Source: Actinomadura roseirufa
GTDB lineage: Bacteria; Actinomycetota; Actinomycetes; Streptosporangiales; Streptosporangiaceae
Assembly: GCF_900659635.1 (NCBI RefSeq)
Contig: NZ_CAACVB010000043.1
Location: forward strand, 1-42,040
DNA: 42,040 bases
Direction of reading: 5' to 3'
Positions 1-7,756 of this stretch are shown here, one piece after another. The position numbers and the translations under genes were made by a program. The notes below the pieces were generated by a model, which worked only from the letters and a program-made list of their open reading frames with translations, searched no databases and was not told where the DNA came from. Numbering within the stretch: position 1 is the stretch's first letter; every line of letters starts with the position of its first letter.

Positions 1-1206
1 CCCGGCGGCCCGCGTCCCATGGGCGCGTTCGGTGCACCGCCGCCGCCCGGCGGCGGCCCGAACTGGGCGCCGGTGCCCGCGATCCCGTCCTCCTCGGGCG
101 GCGGCCCGGGGCTCGGCCTGCTGGCAGTGGTGGCGCTGGTCGTCGCGCTGGTGGCCGGGGCCGTCGGCGCCGGGATCGCGGTCATGGCCACCGGCGGTGA
201 CGACGACAACGGCGCGGTGAGCCTCGGCGGCGGCTCGAACGGCGGCGACACCAAGATCCCGAACCGGCCGCCGGACTCGATCGCGGGGGTGGCCAGGCGG
301 GTGCTGCCGAGCGTCGTGATGATCCGCGTGCAGTCCTCGCAGGGCGAGGTCGGCGGCACCGGCTTCATCGTCAACGGCGGCTACGTGGTCACCAACAACC
401 ACGTGGTGGCCGCGAGCGGCGGCTCGCAGATCCAGATCGTGTTCAACGACAAGAAGATGCTGCCCGCCACCGTCAAGGGCGCCGACCCCAGCTCGGACGT
501 CGCGGTCCTCAAGCCCGAGGGACAGCACTCGCTGCCCGCGTTGCAGGTCGGCGACTCCACCAAGATCGCGGTGGGCGACCCGGTGATCGCCATCGGCTCG
601 CCGCTCGGCCTGCAGGGCTCGGTCACCACCGGCATCGTCAGCTCCCTCAACCGCGCGGTCCCGACCCGCGGCGAGGGCGGCGCGGACGCGTCCTACCTCA
701 ACGCCATCCAGACCGACGCGGCGATCAACCCCGGCAACTCGGGCGGCCCGCTGGTGGACGCGAGCGGCCGGGTGATCGGGATCAACACCGCGATCGCCAC
801 GCTGAGCGGCCAGTCGATGGGCGGCGAGAGCCAGGGCGGCAGCATCGGCCTCGGCTTCGCGATCCCGATCAACCAGGGCCGCCGGGTCGCCGAGGAGATC
901 ATCCGGACCGGCACCGTCAAGCAGGCCAAGCTCGGCGTGCTCCCCGACCCCCGCTACCAGCAGGGCGGCGCGCGGATCATGCAGCAGGGCGTCGGCGGGC
1001 AGGACCCGGTGACCAAGAACGGCCCGGCCGACAAGGCGGGCCTCAAGCCCGGCGACGTGATCACGCAGCTGGACGGCAAGCCGATCGAGGACGCGACCGA
1101 TCTGATCGCGCAGATCCGCAGCCGGGCGCCCGGCGACCGGGTCAAGGTCACCTACGAGCGCGGCGGGAAGCCCGCGACGGTCGAGGTCACGCTCAGCGCG
1201 GACTAG
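1..1206 (+). CDS. htrA: HtrA/DegP-type serine protease with PDZ domain (5' end cut by window)
   Basis: Membrane-anchored trypsin-like protease that degrades or refolds damaged proteins outside the membrane. The frame is open to the first base, so the true start lies upstream; the ATG at 19 is internal to a Pro/Gly-rich cytoplasmic tail. One transmembrane helix (about 110-200 nt) is followed by a Gly/Asp-rich linker, then the protease with the triad visible as NNHVV (His), SSDVAVLK (Asp) and GNSGGP (Ser). A C-terminal PDZ domain contains GLKPGDVITQLDGK. In mycobacteria and related actinomycetes this gene lies in the order sigE-rseA-htrA-tatB-mrp; the tatB and mrp genes that follow here match that, so sigE and an anti-sigma gene are expected just upstream. 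The family call is secure; only the N-terminus is missing. Confidence 0.95.
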   Translation, partial: PGGPRPMGAFGAPPPPGGGPNWAPVPAIPSSSGGGPGLGLLAVVALVVALVAGAVGAGIAVMATGGDDDNGAVSLGGGSNGGDTKIPNRPPDSIAGVARRVLPSVVMIRVQSSQGEVGGTGFIVNGGYVVTNNHVVAASGGSQIQIVFNDKKMLPATVKGADPSSDVAVLKPEGQHSLPALQVGDSTKIAVGDPVIAIGSPLGLQGSVTTGIVSSLNRAVPTRGEGGADASYLNAIQTDAAINPGNSGGPLVDASGRVIGINTAIATLSGQSMGGESQGGSIGLGFAIPINQGRRVAEEIIRTGTVKQAKLGVLPDPRYQQGGARIMQQGVGGQDPVTKNGPADKAGLKPGDVITQLDGKPIEDATDLIAQIRSRAPGDRVKVTYERGGKPATVEVTLSAD

Positions 1207-1268
1207 ACATAGGGGACGAACGGGCAAGGATGTTCAGGTCCGGTTCATCCGGGCTGGGGATACGCTAA

Positions 1269-1297
1269 GGGGGCCGGTCCGCGCAGGACCGGTCCCC
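1269..1297 (+). terminator. Strong hairpin between htrA and tatB
   Basis: A 12-bp stem (1269-1280 against 1286-1297, one G-U pair) encloses the 5-nt loop GCGCA. No T-run follows. It may terminate htrA or attenuate read-through into tatB. A -10-like TACGCT at 1261-1266 lies directly in front, so the hairpin could instead be the 5' end of a tatB transcript. Confidence 0.5.
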
Positions 1298-1317
1298 TGC
1301 TGCTTGTGGAGGACGGG

Positions 1318-1665
1318 TTGTTCGACGTCGGACTCGGCGAGATGGCGGTGCTGGTCGTCCTCGCCTTGGTCATCTTCGGCGACAAGCTGCCGCAGGTCGC
1401 CGGGCAGGCGGGCCGGATGCTGCGGCAGTTCCGCGAGATGGCCAACAACGCCAAGGCGGACCTTCAGGAAGGGCTCGGCCCGGAGTTCAAGGACTTCGAC
1501 ATCGCCGACCTCAACCCGAAGACGTTCGTCCGCAAGCACCTGTTCGACGACGCGGACGACGGCTTCCCCACCAGCGGCGGCCTGTTCGACGACGAGCCGT
1601 CCTTCGCGCCCATCGGAGGGCTCGCCCACGGCGAGCGCCCCCCGTTCGACAACGAGGCCACCTGA
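1318..1665 (+). CDS. tatB: Twin-arginine translocase subunit TatB
   Basis: TatB binds TatC and forms the receptor for folded proteins carrying twin-arginine signals. The protein (115 aa from this start) has a single N-terminal membrane helix, then GDKLPQ, an amphipathic helix (AGRMLRQFREMANN) and an acidic, disordered tail, which is the standard TatB layout. I chose the TTG at 1318 because it gives the canonical MFDVGLGEM start and sits 4 nt behind GGAGGA at 1308-1313. A GTG at 1306 would add four residues (MEDG) and would overlap that ribosome site, so it is less likely. It follows htrA and ends convergent with mrp across a perfect palindrome. Confidence 0.93.
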   Translation: MFDVGLGEMAVLVVLALVIFGDKLPQVAGQAGRMLRQFREMANNAKADLQEGLGPEFKDFDIADLNPKTFVRKHLFDDADDGFPTSGGLFDDEPSFAPIGGLAHGERPPFDNEAT

Positions 1666-1823
1666 GCCGGAGCCGGGCCGCCTGAGCAGGGTCCAAGCCG
1701 CCGACGACGCGGTTCGGGCCGGGACCAGGCCGTCATCGAGGCCGTCTCAGCGGAGATCGGGCCGTCTGAGCTGAAGCCAGGCCGTCAACGACCCTGTTCG
1801 TCCGGGACCACGCCGGCCGAGCC

Positions 1824-1851
1824 GATCCGTGGCCGCATGCGGCCACGGATC
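1824..1851. terminator. Perfect 28-bp palindrome, bidirectional terminator between tatB and mrp
   Basis: Two 14-nt arms (GATCCGTGGCCGCA and its exact complement) abut with no spacer. It lies in the 236-nt gap between the convergent tatB and mrp stops, the normal place for a shared terminator. The rest of that gap carries only loosely repeated GGCCGTC-type words and no gene I can support. Confidence 0.7.
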
Positions 1852-1901
1852 CGGGTGGACGGCCGGTGCGCCGCCCGGGGGCTCCCGAGCGGCGCCGGCG
1901 G

Positions 1902-3041
1902 TCAGCGGCCCTTGGGGGAGATGCCCAGCGACATGCCGGCCAGGCCGCGGCTGCGGCCGGCGAGCTTGTCGGCGATCATGCGCAGCTCCTTGGCGGCACC
2001 GGCGTCGGGGTCGGTGAGCACGAGCGGCGTGCCGGCGTCGCCGCCCTCGCGCAGCCGCGGGTCGATCTCGACCTGGCCGAGCAGCGGCACCCGGGTCCCG
2101 AGCGTGCGGGTGAGCGCGTCCGCGACGGCCTGGCCGCCGCCGGAGCCGAAGATGTCCTGCCGCTCCCCGCAGTGCGCGCAGGTCAGATACGACATGTTCT
2201 CGATCACGCCGACGACCTGCTGGTGGGTCTGCGCGGCGATGGCGCCGGCCCGCTCGGCGACCTCGGCGGCGGCCTGCTGCGGGGTGGTGACCACCAGGAT
2301 CTCCGCCGACGGCAGCAGCTGCGCGACGGAGATCGCGATGTCGCCGGTGCCCGGCGGCAGGTCCATCAGCAGGATGTCCAGGTCGCCCCAGTAGACGTCG
2401 GCGAGGAACTGCTGCAGCGCCCGGTGCAGCATGGGCCCGCGCCACACGACGGGCTGGTTCCCGGCGGTGAACATCCCCACCGAGATGACCTTCACGTCAT
2501 GCGCCGACGGCGGCATGATCATGTCCTCGACCTTGGTGGGCGAGTGCTCCACGCCCAGCATGCGCGGCACGGAGTGGCCGTAGATGTCGGCGTCCACGAC
2601 ACCGACCTTGCGGCCCTGCGCGGCGAGGGCCGCGGCCAGGTTCACCGTCACCGAGGACTTGCCGACCCCGCCCTTGCCGCTCGCGACCGCGTACACCTTG
2701 GTCAGCGAGTTCGGCTTGGCGAACGGGATCTCCTTGGCGGGCTCGCCGCCGCGCAGCCTGGTCTGCAGCGCCTTGCGCTGCTCCTCGCTCATCACGTCGA
2801 GCTCGACCTCGACGGAGGCGACACCGGCGAGCCGGGACACGGCCTCGGTGACGGAGCGGGTCAGGGTGTCCTTCATCGGGCAGCCCGCCACAGTCAGGTA
2901 GATGCCGACCCGGACGGCGCCGTCGGCTCCGATGTCGACGCTCTTGACCATGTCGAGCTCGGTGATGGGCTTGCGGATCTCAGGATCGTTCACCGTGGCG
3001 AGCGCCGCGGTCACCTGCTCGGTCGTCAACTGGGAGGCCAT
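1902..3041 (-). CDS. mrp: Mrp/ApbC family Fe-S cluster carrier ATPase
   Basis: P-loop ATPase of the Mrp/NBP35 family that holds and delivers iron-sulfur clusters in the cytoplasm (379 aa). The N-terminal DUF59/MIP18 domain spans about residues 5-85 (NDPEIRKPI, VAGCPMKDTL). The deviant Walker A SGKGGVGKSS is at 121-130, followed by DADIYGHSVPRML, LPPGTGD and the CxxC motif TCAHCG near 265, which binds the bridging cluster. The ATG at 3041 is preferred: it begins MASQLTTEQ at the usual family length, and a TACCAT box 6 nt upstream (3048-3053) suggests a leaderless transcript. The open frame continues far upstream, but that part has no family similarity and overlaps the divergent regulator. Confidence 0.93.
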   Translation of the reverse strand: MASQLTTEQVTAALATVNDPEIRKPITELDMVKSVDIGADGAVRVGIYLTVAGCPMKDTLTRSVTEAVSRLAGVASVEVELDVMSEEQRKALQTRLRGGEPAKEIPFAKPNSLTKVYAVASGKGGVGKSSVTVNLAAALAAQGRKVGVVDADIYGHSVPRMLGVEHSPTKVEDMIMPPSAHDVKVISVGMFTAGNQPVVWRGPMLHRALQQFLADVYWGDLDILLMDLPPGTGDIAISVAQLLPSAEILVVTTPQQAAAEVAERAGAIAAQTHQQVVGVIENMSYLTCAHCGERQDIFGSGGGQAVADALTRTLGTRVPLLGQVEIDPRLREGGDAGTPLVLTDPDAGAAKELRMIADKLAGRSRGLAGMSLGISPKGR

Positions 3042-3128
3042 GGACCCATGGTATGAACTTCGTGGCCCGCCCGGCCAATCAGGGTGTCCGTCCCCACCGC
3101 GCGCGCCGCCCGCCCGTACGATCGGCAC
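3042..3128. promoter_or_regulatory. Divergent promoter region, both transcripts apparently leaderless
   Basis: On the minus strand TACCAT (3048-3053) ends 6 nt before the mrp ATG. On the plus strand TACGAT (3117-3122) ends 6 nt before the MarR GTG at 3129. In both cases the predicted start of transcription coincides with the start codon, and neither gene has a Shine-Dalgarno sequence. Clear -35 boxes are not visible. Confidence 0.5.
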
Positions 3129-3725
3129 GTGACCACGCCGCCCAGCACCCTCGCGTCCGGCGCCCTCGCGGCCGTCCCCTCCCCGCCCGGCGCCCTCCCG
3201 CCCGCCGGTCTCCCGCCGGCCGTTCCGGCCGCCTCTCCGGCCGCTTCTCCGGCCTCCAGGCCGTCCGGTGCCGTCTCCGCCGCCGAGCTGACCGCCTGGC
3301 GCGCGATGCTGCGCGCCCAGGCGCGGATCTCGCGGCGGCTGCAGGGCGACCTGCTCGCCGACCATGATCTCGCGCTGGGCTCCTACGACGTGCTCACCCA
3401 CCTCGGCGACGCCCCGGAGGGGCGGCTCCGGATGAACGACCTGGCCGACCGGGTGCTGCTGTCGCGCAGCGGCCTGACCCGGCTGGTCGACCGGCTGCAG
3501 CGGGAGGGCCTGGTGGCCCGGGAGTCCTGCTCCAGCGACGCGCGCGGGCTCTACGCCGTCCTCACGGCGGCGGGCCGGGACCGCCTGGACGCCGCCACCC
3601 CCACCTACCGCCAGGGCGTCCGCGACTACGTGCTGAGCAGGCTGGACGAGGCCGACCTGCGCGTGTTCGGGCACATCCTCGCCAAGCTGGCCGACGACCC
3701 GCCGCCCGCCCCCGCCCCGGCGTGA
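3129..3725 (+). CDS. MarR family transcriptional regulator
   Basis: Winged-helix dimeric repressor or activator of the MarR type (198 aa). After a Pro/Ala-rich 50-residue N-terminal extension come the dimerisation helices (LTAWRAMLRAQARISRRLQGDL), the HTH core (LRMNDLADRVLLSRSGLTRLVDRLQREGLV) and the wing (CSSDARGLYAVLTAAGRDRL), all typical. The GTG at 3129 is favoured by the TACGAT box just before it; an upstream ATG at 3084 would give 15 more residues inside the promoter. It is divergent from mrp, but many MarR proteins act on themselves, so its target is unknown. A low-complexity Pro/Ala N-terminus this long is unusual for the family. Confidence 0.88.
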   Translation: MTTPPSTLASGALAAVPSPPGALPPAGLPPAVPAASPAASPASRPSGAVSAAELTAWRAMLRAQARISRRLQGDLLADHDLALGSYDVLTHLGDAPEGRLRMNDLADRVLLSRSGLTRLVDRLQREGLVARESCSSDARGLYAVLTAAGRDRLDAATPTYRQGVRDYVLSRLDEADLRVFGHILAKLADDPPPAPAPA

Positions 3726-3728
3726 GCC

Positions 3729-3764
3729 GAGGCCGGCGCCGGAACGGGTTCCGGTACCGGCCTC
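3729..3764. terminator. Bidirectional hairpin terminator
   Basis: Arms 3729-3744 and 3749-3764 form a 16-bp stem with a two-base internal mismatch around a CGGG loop. It sits 3 nt after the MarR stop and serves both that gene and the convergent gene ending at 3818. Confidence 0.65.
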
Positions 3765-3817
3765 CCTCAGTGTGCGGAACTCAGCCTCGGGACGGCGCGT
3801 TCAGGGCGCCGTGCGCG

Positions 3818-4471
3818 TCAGTTCCAGCGCAGGGACGAGGTCATGTCGTTGAGCCCCACCAGGTCCAGGTTCGGGTTCCACGTCGTGAACTCGCTGTACC
3901 GGCCGTTGAAGTCCGAGTGCTCGAAATGCCGGACCTGGCAGTTGGCGTAGGTCCTGGCCGACGAGATCTCGTCGTTCCACCAGTTGCCGCCCAGGGTGCG
4001 GACCTCCCATTCGGTGGTGCCGACGTCGCCGTCGCAGCCGTAGTCGACCTCGACGTACCATTTCCGGCCGTTGTCGGCCTGCCAGAAGTCGTGTTCGTAC
4101 TCGATTCCGATCAGCGTGCCGCCGGCCCCGGCGCGGACGGCGTTCCGCCGGCCCGCCGCGGCCTCCAGCCGGCGTCCGAACGCCCGCTGCTCGCTCGCCG
4201 ACCCGTTCCGCGGCCCGGCGGTGACCCGGCCGTTGGTGGCGTCCGCGATCGCCTCGTCCGCGGTCGCGTAGCAGTCCTCGGCGCCGCCCCGCGACAGGTG
4301 CACCACGCAGTTCGGCCGGGCCGGGGCCGCGGCGGGAGCCGGAGAGGGCGCCGCCGTCGCGGCCGTCGCTCCGGTGCTCGTCCAGGTGGCCAGGCCGGCG
4401 ACCGCGGCGGCGGTCAGGACGGCCGCGCGGATCCCGCGGCGGCCGGTTCCCCGGCGATTGACGAATGGCAT
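3818..4471 (-). CDS. Secreted beta/gamma-crystallin-like protein
   Basis: Exported protein of 217 aa with a clear Sec signal peptide: basic start (NRRGTGRRGIR), hydrophobic core (AAVLTAAAVAGLA) and small residues before a likely cleavage near ATAATAAP. The mature part begins with an Ala/Pro linker and a Cys pair region (NCVVHLSRGGAEDC). It ends in a crystallin-like repeat, recognisable by NWWNDEISSARTYANCQVRHFE and the closing LVGLNDMTSSLRW, the pattern seen in many short actinomycete extracellular proteins related to peptidase inhibitor family I36. Four or more cysteines suggest disulfides. The ATG at 4471 follows GAGGAG at good spacing. Whether it inhibits a protease, binds calcium or has another role cannot be told from the sequence. 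Confidence 0.7.
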   Translation of the reverse strand: MPFVNRRGTGRRGIRAAVLTAAAVAGLATWTSTGATAATAAPSPAPAAAPARPNCVVHLSRGGAEDCYATADEAIADATNGRVTAGPRNGSASEQRAFGRRLEAAAGRRNAVRAGAGGTLIGIEYEHDFWQADNGRKWYVEVDYGCDGDVGTTEWEVRTLGGNWWNDEISSARTYANCQVRHFEHSDFNGRYSEFTTWNPNLDLVGLNDMTSSLRWN

Positions 4472-4713
4472 GTTCGCTCCTCGATCCGTCGCGCGGCATC
4501 GGCGGGCCGCCTGGTCCCGGCGGGCCGCTGTAATTGCCGCGAATTTCAGGCCGCGCCATTCTGAGGCGGCCTTTCCGGTTTCGAGTAGAGCAGGGCTCCG
4601 GGCGCCCTGGAAACCGATGTTCCGGTGAGCGGTCCGCACGCAATGAAAGGCCAGTGTGACCGTTGGTGACAATGGCCGGGCCGGAGAATGAACCGGGAAA
4701 GGGAAGGACGACG

Positions 4714-5202
4714 TCAGGAGATCGCGGAGTGGTGGTCCCGCTCGTCCAGGTCCCGGAGCATCTGCTGGAGCTCCGAGCGCAGGAAGTCCCGGGTGGCGAC
4801 CTCGCTCAACGCCAGCCGCAGCCCGGCGATCTCCCGGGTCAGGTACTCGGTGTCGGCGATGCTGCGCTCGTTGCGGGCGCGGTCCTGCTCGTACTGGACG
4901 CGGTCGCGGTCGTCCTGCCGGTTCTGGGCGAGCAGGATCAGCGGCGCGGCGTAGGACGCCTGCAGGGACAGCATCAGGGTCAGGAAGATGAACGGGTACG
5001 GGTCGAACTTGAGCGAGGCGGGGGCCAGCAGGTTCCACAGGATCCACACGGCCACGAACACCGTCATGTAGACGAGGAACCGGGCGGTGCCCAGGAACCG
5101 GGCGATGCGCTCCGACAGGCGCCCGAACGACTCCGGGTCGTAGGACGGCCGCGGCACGAACGTGCGGCGGATCTCGCGCGGCTGGTCCAGGCGTGTGGTC
5201 AT
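4714..5202 (-). CDS. DUF1003 family membrane protein
   Basis: Small inner-membrane protein (162 aa). Two transmembrane helices are visible: FLVYMTVFVAVWILWNLLAP and PFIFLTLMLSLQASYAAPLIL. The NRQDDRDR motif directly after the second helix is characteristic of DUF1003. The C-terminal third is a charged coiled coil (RSIADTEYLTREIAGLRLALSEVATRDFLRSELQQ). The start overlaps the stop of the CBS gene by 4 nt (ATGA at 5199-5202), so the two are translationally coupled. The biochemical role of DUF1003 is not established; the fixed pairing with an MgtE-like regulatory protein suggests a link to ion homeostasis. Confidence 0.88.
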   Translation of the reverse strand: MTTRLDQPREIRRTFVPRPSYDPESFGRLSERIARFLGTARFLVYMTVFVAVWILWNLLAPASLKFDPYPFIFLTLMLSLQASYAAPLILLAQNRQDDRDRVQYEQDRARNERSIADTEYLTREIAGLRLALSEVATRDFLRSELQQMLRDLDERDHHSAIS

Positions 5203-6506
5203 GTCGTCCCCTCGGAGCCCCGCAGGGCCTCTTCCTCGGGATCGGAGGACACCTCGGCGGCGGCCTCCATCACGCTCTCCCGCCAGTCCTCGGGCAGCAG
5301 GTGGTCGAGGACGTCGTCGATGGTCACCGATCCCAGCAGGTGGCCGTCGTCGTCCACGACGGCGCCGGCGACCAGGTTGTAGGTCGCCAGGAACATCGCG
5401 ACGGCCTCCAGCGACATCGTCGGGCGCAGCGGGTCCAGCTCGGCGTCCACGATGCCGCTGACCAGCGCCGGCGGCGGCTCGCGCAGCAGCCGCTGGAAGT
5501 GCACCGTGCCGAGGTAGCGGCCGGTCGGGGTCGCGGTCGGCGGGCGGCACACGTACACCTGCGCGGCCAGCGCCGGGTTCAGGTCGGGGTTGCGGATCTG
5601 GGCGAGCGTCTCGGCGACGGTCGCGTCCGGCGGGACGATGACGGGATCGGTGGTCATCAGCCCGCCCGCCGTCCGGTCGGCGTAGCTCAGCAGCCGCCGC
5701 ACCGGCGCCGCGTCCTGCGGCTCCATCAGCGTCAGCAGCCGCTCGCGCTGCTCGGGGGGCAGCTCGCCGAGCAGGTCGGCGGCGTCGTCGGGGCCCATGG
5801 CCTCCAGCACGTCGGCGGCGCGGTCCACCTCCAGGTTGCCGAGGATCTCGATCTGGTCGTCCTCGGGGAGCTCCTCCAGGACGTCGGCGAGGCGCTCGTC
5901 GTCCAGCGCCACCGCGACCTCGGTGCGCCGCTTCTCCGGCAGCTCGTGGACGATGTTGGCGAGGTCGGCGGGCTTCATCCGCTCGAACGCGGCGATCAGC
6001 CCGGCGGCGCCCTGCCCGTGCTCGACGGCGGAGAACCCCTCCACCGCGTCCCAGTCGACGACGAGGCTCTCGCCGCGGCGGCGCAGCCCGCGCCCGGTGC
6101 CGCGGCGGACGGCGACCTTGCCGACCAGCCAGTCGCGCGTGCGGGTCCGCTCCATCGCCACGTCCACCACCGACACCGCGTCGCCGCCGTCGCGGAGCCG
6201 GACGGTCCGGTCGAGCATCTCGGCGATCACGAGCGTCTCCGACTCGCGCTTGCTGAACCGGCGCACGTTCAGCCGCCCGTCGAAGATGATCGCGTCCGCC
6301 TCGATCACGGTCACCCGGGTGATCGGCAGGAACACCGGCCGGCGCGGCGCGACCTCCACCACCAGGCCGAGCACGCGCGGGGGGCGGCCGGCCAGGCGCA
6401 GCGCGACCACGACGTCGCGGACCCTGCCGACCTGGTCACCGGCGGGGTCGAACACCGCGATCCCGGCCAGGCGGGCGATGAACACCCGCGTCGGAGGTCC
6501 GCTCAT
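5199..6506 (-). CDS. MgtE-N/CBS domain protein with N-terminal PRC-barrel-like region, no transport domain
   Basis: Soluble protein of 435 aa built like the cytoplasmic sensor of the magnesium channel MgtE. Residues about 1-180 form two beta-barrel-like segments (IAVFDPAGDQVGRVRDVVV). The helical MgtE_N superhelix follows (PADLANIVHELPEKRRTEVAVALDDERLADVLEELPEDDQ), then two CBS domains (GGLMTTDPVIVPPDATVAETL; GTVHFQRLL; GSVTIDDVLDHL). No membrane helices follow, unlike true MgtE, so transport would need a partner. The ATG at 6506 has GAGG-type bases upstream and gives MSGPPTRVFIARL. It is coupled to the DUF1003 membrane gene, which is the obvious candidate partner. Confidence 0.88.
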   Translation of the reverse strand: MSGPPTRVFIARLAGIAVFDPAGDQVGRVRDVVVALRLAGRPPRVLGLVVEVAPRRPVFLPITRVTVIEADAIIFDGRLNVRRFSKRESETLVIAEMLDRTVRLRDGGDAVSVVDVAMERTRTRDWLVGKVAVRRGTGRGLRRRGESLVVDWDAVEGFSAVEHGQGAAGLIAAFERMKPADLANIVHELPEKRRTEVAVALDDERLADVLEELPEDDQIEILGNLEVDRAADVLEAMGPDDAADLLGELPPEQRERLLTLMEPQDAAPVRRLLSYADRTAGGLMTTDPVIVPPDATVAETLAQIRNPDLNPALAAQVYVCRPPTATPTGRYLGTVHFQRLLREPPPALVSGIVDAELDPLRPTMSLEAVAMFLATYNLVAGAVVDDDGHLLGSVTIDDVLDHLLPEDWRESVMEAAAEVSSDPEEEALRGSEGTT

Positions 6507-6563
6507 GCAGGGGACACTACCCGTGATCATGCAGCTCATCCGGGCCGCGGCGGGTGCGGCGAA

Positions 6564-6590
6564 CGTCACATACCGGACGTGACGGGCGGG
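6564..6590 (+). promoter_or_regulatory. Possible ECF41-type promoter before the sigma gene
   Basis: CGTCACA (6564-6570) differs at one base from the TGTCACA -35 known for ECF41 sigma factors. Sixteen nt later stands CGGG, a poor match to the expected CGTC -10. Autoregulation is common in this group, but the -10 mismatch keeps this tentative. Confidence 0.25.
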
Positions 6591-6666
6591 TGTCCCGCCG
6601 CCCCGGGACGCCGCGTCCACGAGGGTGGGGCGGGCTTCCGCGAACCGCCGTGAAAGGCTGACGGAC

Positions 6667-7590
6667 ATGAGCGAGCCGTCCGGGCGCACCTCCGGCGCCG
6701 CCCTCGCCGGGCCCTACGAGGAGCATCGCGGCCTGCTGTTCGCCGTGGCGTACCGCATGCTCGGCACCGCCGCCGACGCCGAGGACGCCGTCCAGGACAC
6801 CTGGCTGCGCTGGTCCGCCGCGGACCGCTCGGACGTCGCCGACCCCAAGGCCTACCTCGTCCGGATCACCACCAACGTCGCGCTGGACCGGCTCCGCTCG
6901 GCGCGGGCGCAGCGCGAGACCTACGTCGGCCCGTGGCTGCCCGAGCCCATGCTCACCTCACCGGACGTGGCCGAGGACGCCGAGCTGTCGGAGTCGGTGT
7001 CGATGGCGATGCTCGTCGTGCTGGAGACCCTGAGCCCGCTGGAACGCGTCGTGTTCGTCCTCAAGGACGTCTTCGGCTACCCGTACGCGGAGATCGGCCG
7101 GGCCCTCGACCGCACCGAGGCGTCGGTCCGCCAGCTCGGTACCCGCGCCCGCCGGCACGTGCGGTCGCGGCGGTCCCGGTTCGCGGCGGGCGGCGCCGAG
7201 CGCCGGGCCGTCACCGAGCGGTTCCTGGACGCGGTGCTCGGCGGCGACATCAACCGGCTCATGGAGGTCCTGGCCCCGGACGTGACCCTGTGGACGGACG
7301 GCGGCGGCAAGGTCCGCGCCGCCCGGCGCGGGATCCTCGGCGCCGACAAGGTCGGCCGCTGGTTCGCCGCGGTCGCGAACACCCCCTACGCGGGCGTCGA
7401 ACCCCAGGACATGCGCCTGCGCGCCGTCCACCTCAACGGCGAGCCCGCCCTGATCGTGGACGGTCCGAACGGCCCGATCAGCACGGTCACCGTGTCCGTG
7501 GACGAGGACGGCCGGATCGGCGAGATCCACCTGGTCGCCAACCCCGACAAGCTCCAGGCCGTGGCGGCGGGCCGATTGCTCCCGATGTGA
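6667..7590 (+). CDS. sigJ: ECF41/SigJ-type RNA polymerase sigma factor with SnoaL-like C-terminal domain
   Basis: Extracytoplasmic-function sigma factor (307 aa). Sigma region 2 is visible as LLFAVAYRMLGTAADAEDAVQDTWLRW and region 4 as LSPLERVVFVLKDVFGYPYAEIGRAL. Instead of a separate anti-sigma factor, ECF41 proteins carry a fused SnoaL-like domain that controls activity; its hallmarks are present, DGGGK at 211-215 and NPDKL at 292-296. The ATG at 6667 gives MSEPSGRTSG; an upstream ATG at 6625 is possible but lacks similarity. ECF41 genes normally neighbour a carboxymuconolactone decarboxylase, oxidoreductase or epimerase gene; none is seen here, and the next gene downstream is the left edge of a biosynthetic operon. 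Confidence 0.92.
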   Translation: MSEPSGRTSGAALAGPYEEHRGLLFAVAYRMLGTAADAEDAVQDTWLRWSAADRSDVADPKAYLVRITTNVALDRLRSARAQRETYVGPWLPEPMLTSPDVAEDAELSESVSMAMLVVLETLSPLERVVFVLKDVFGYPYAEIGRALDRTEASVRQLGTRARRHVRSRRSRFAAGGAERRAVTERFLDAVLGGDINRLMEVLAPDVTLWTDGGGKVRAARRGILGADKVGRWFAAVANTPYAGVEPQDMRLRAVHLNGEPALIVDGPNGPISTVTVSVDEDGRIGEIHLVANPDKLQAVAAGRLLPM

Positions 7591-7648
7591 GCCGGTCTGG
7601 TGCCCCTGTGAGCTGGTCGCGTGGCCCTGGCGATCGGTCAGGCGGAGA

Positions 7649-7756
7649 TCAGCGGTCGACCTGACGGCGTTTGCGGCCGAGCAGCCGGGGCGGCGGGCCC
7701 GCGGTCGTCGCGGGCGTGGGCACCGGCCGGACGGCGGCGTAGTCGCCCGAGTGCCC
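7649..7756 (-). pseudogene. Possible 3' remnant of a minus-strand gene
   Basis: On the minus strand a stretch of about 33 codons ending in TGA at 7649 reads as a Pro/Thr linker and a basic tail (RPVPTPATTAGPPPRLLGRKRRQ). Nearly all third positions are G or C, as in real genes of this genome. Upstream it runs straight into the antisense of the condensation gene, so only a C-terminal tail could remain. I infer a recombination junction near 7745-7765. The short length makes this weak evidence. Confidence 0.3.

Noticed and set aside
1676..1800. Recurring GGCCGTC/GGCCGCCTGAGC words after tatB
   Set aside because: Irregular spacing and imperfect copies; not separable from GC-rich background, and no CRISPR-like structure.
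3042..3674. Minus-strand extension of mrp by about 210 codons
   Set aside because: No family similarity, covers the divergent MarR gene, and the ATG at 3041 gives normal Mrp length with a promoter box just before it.
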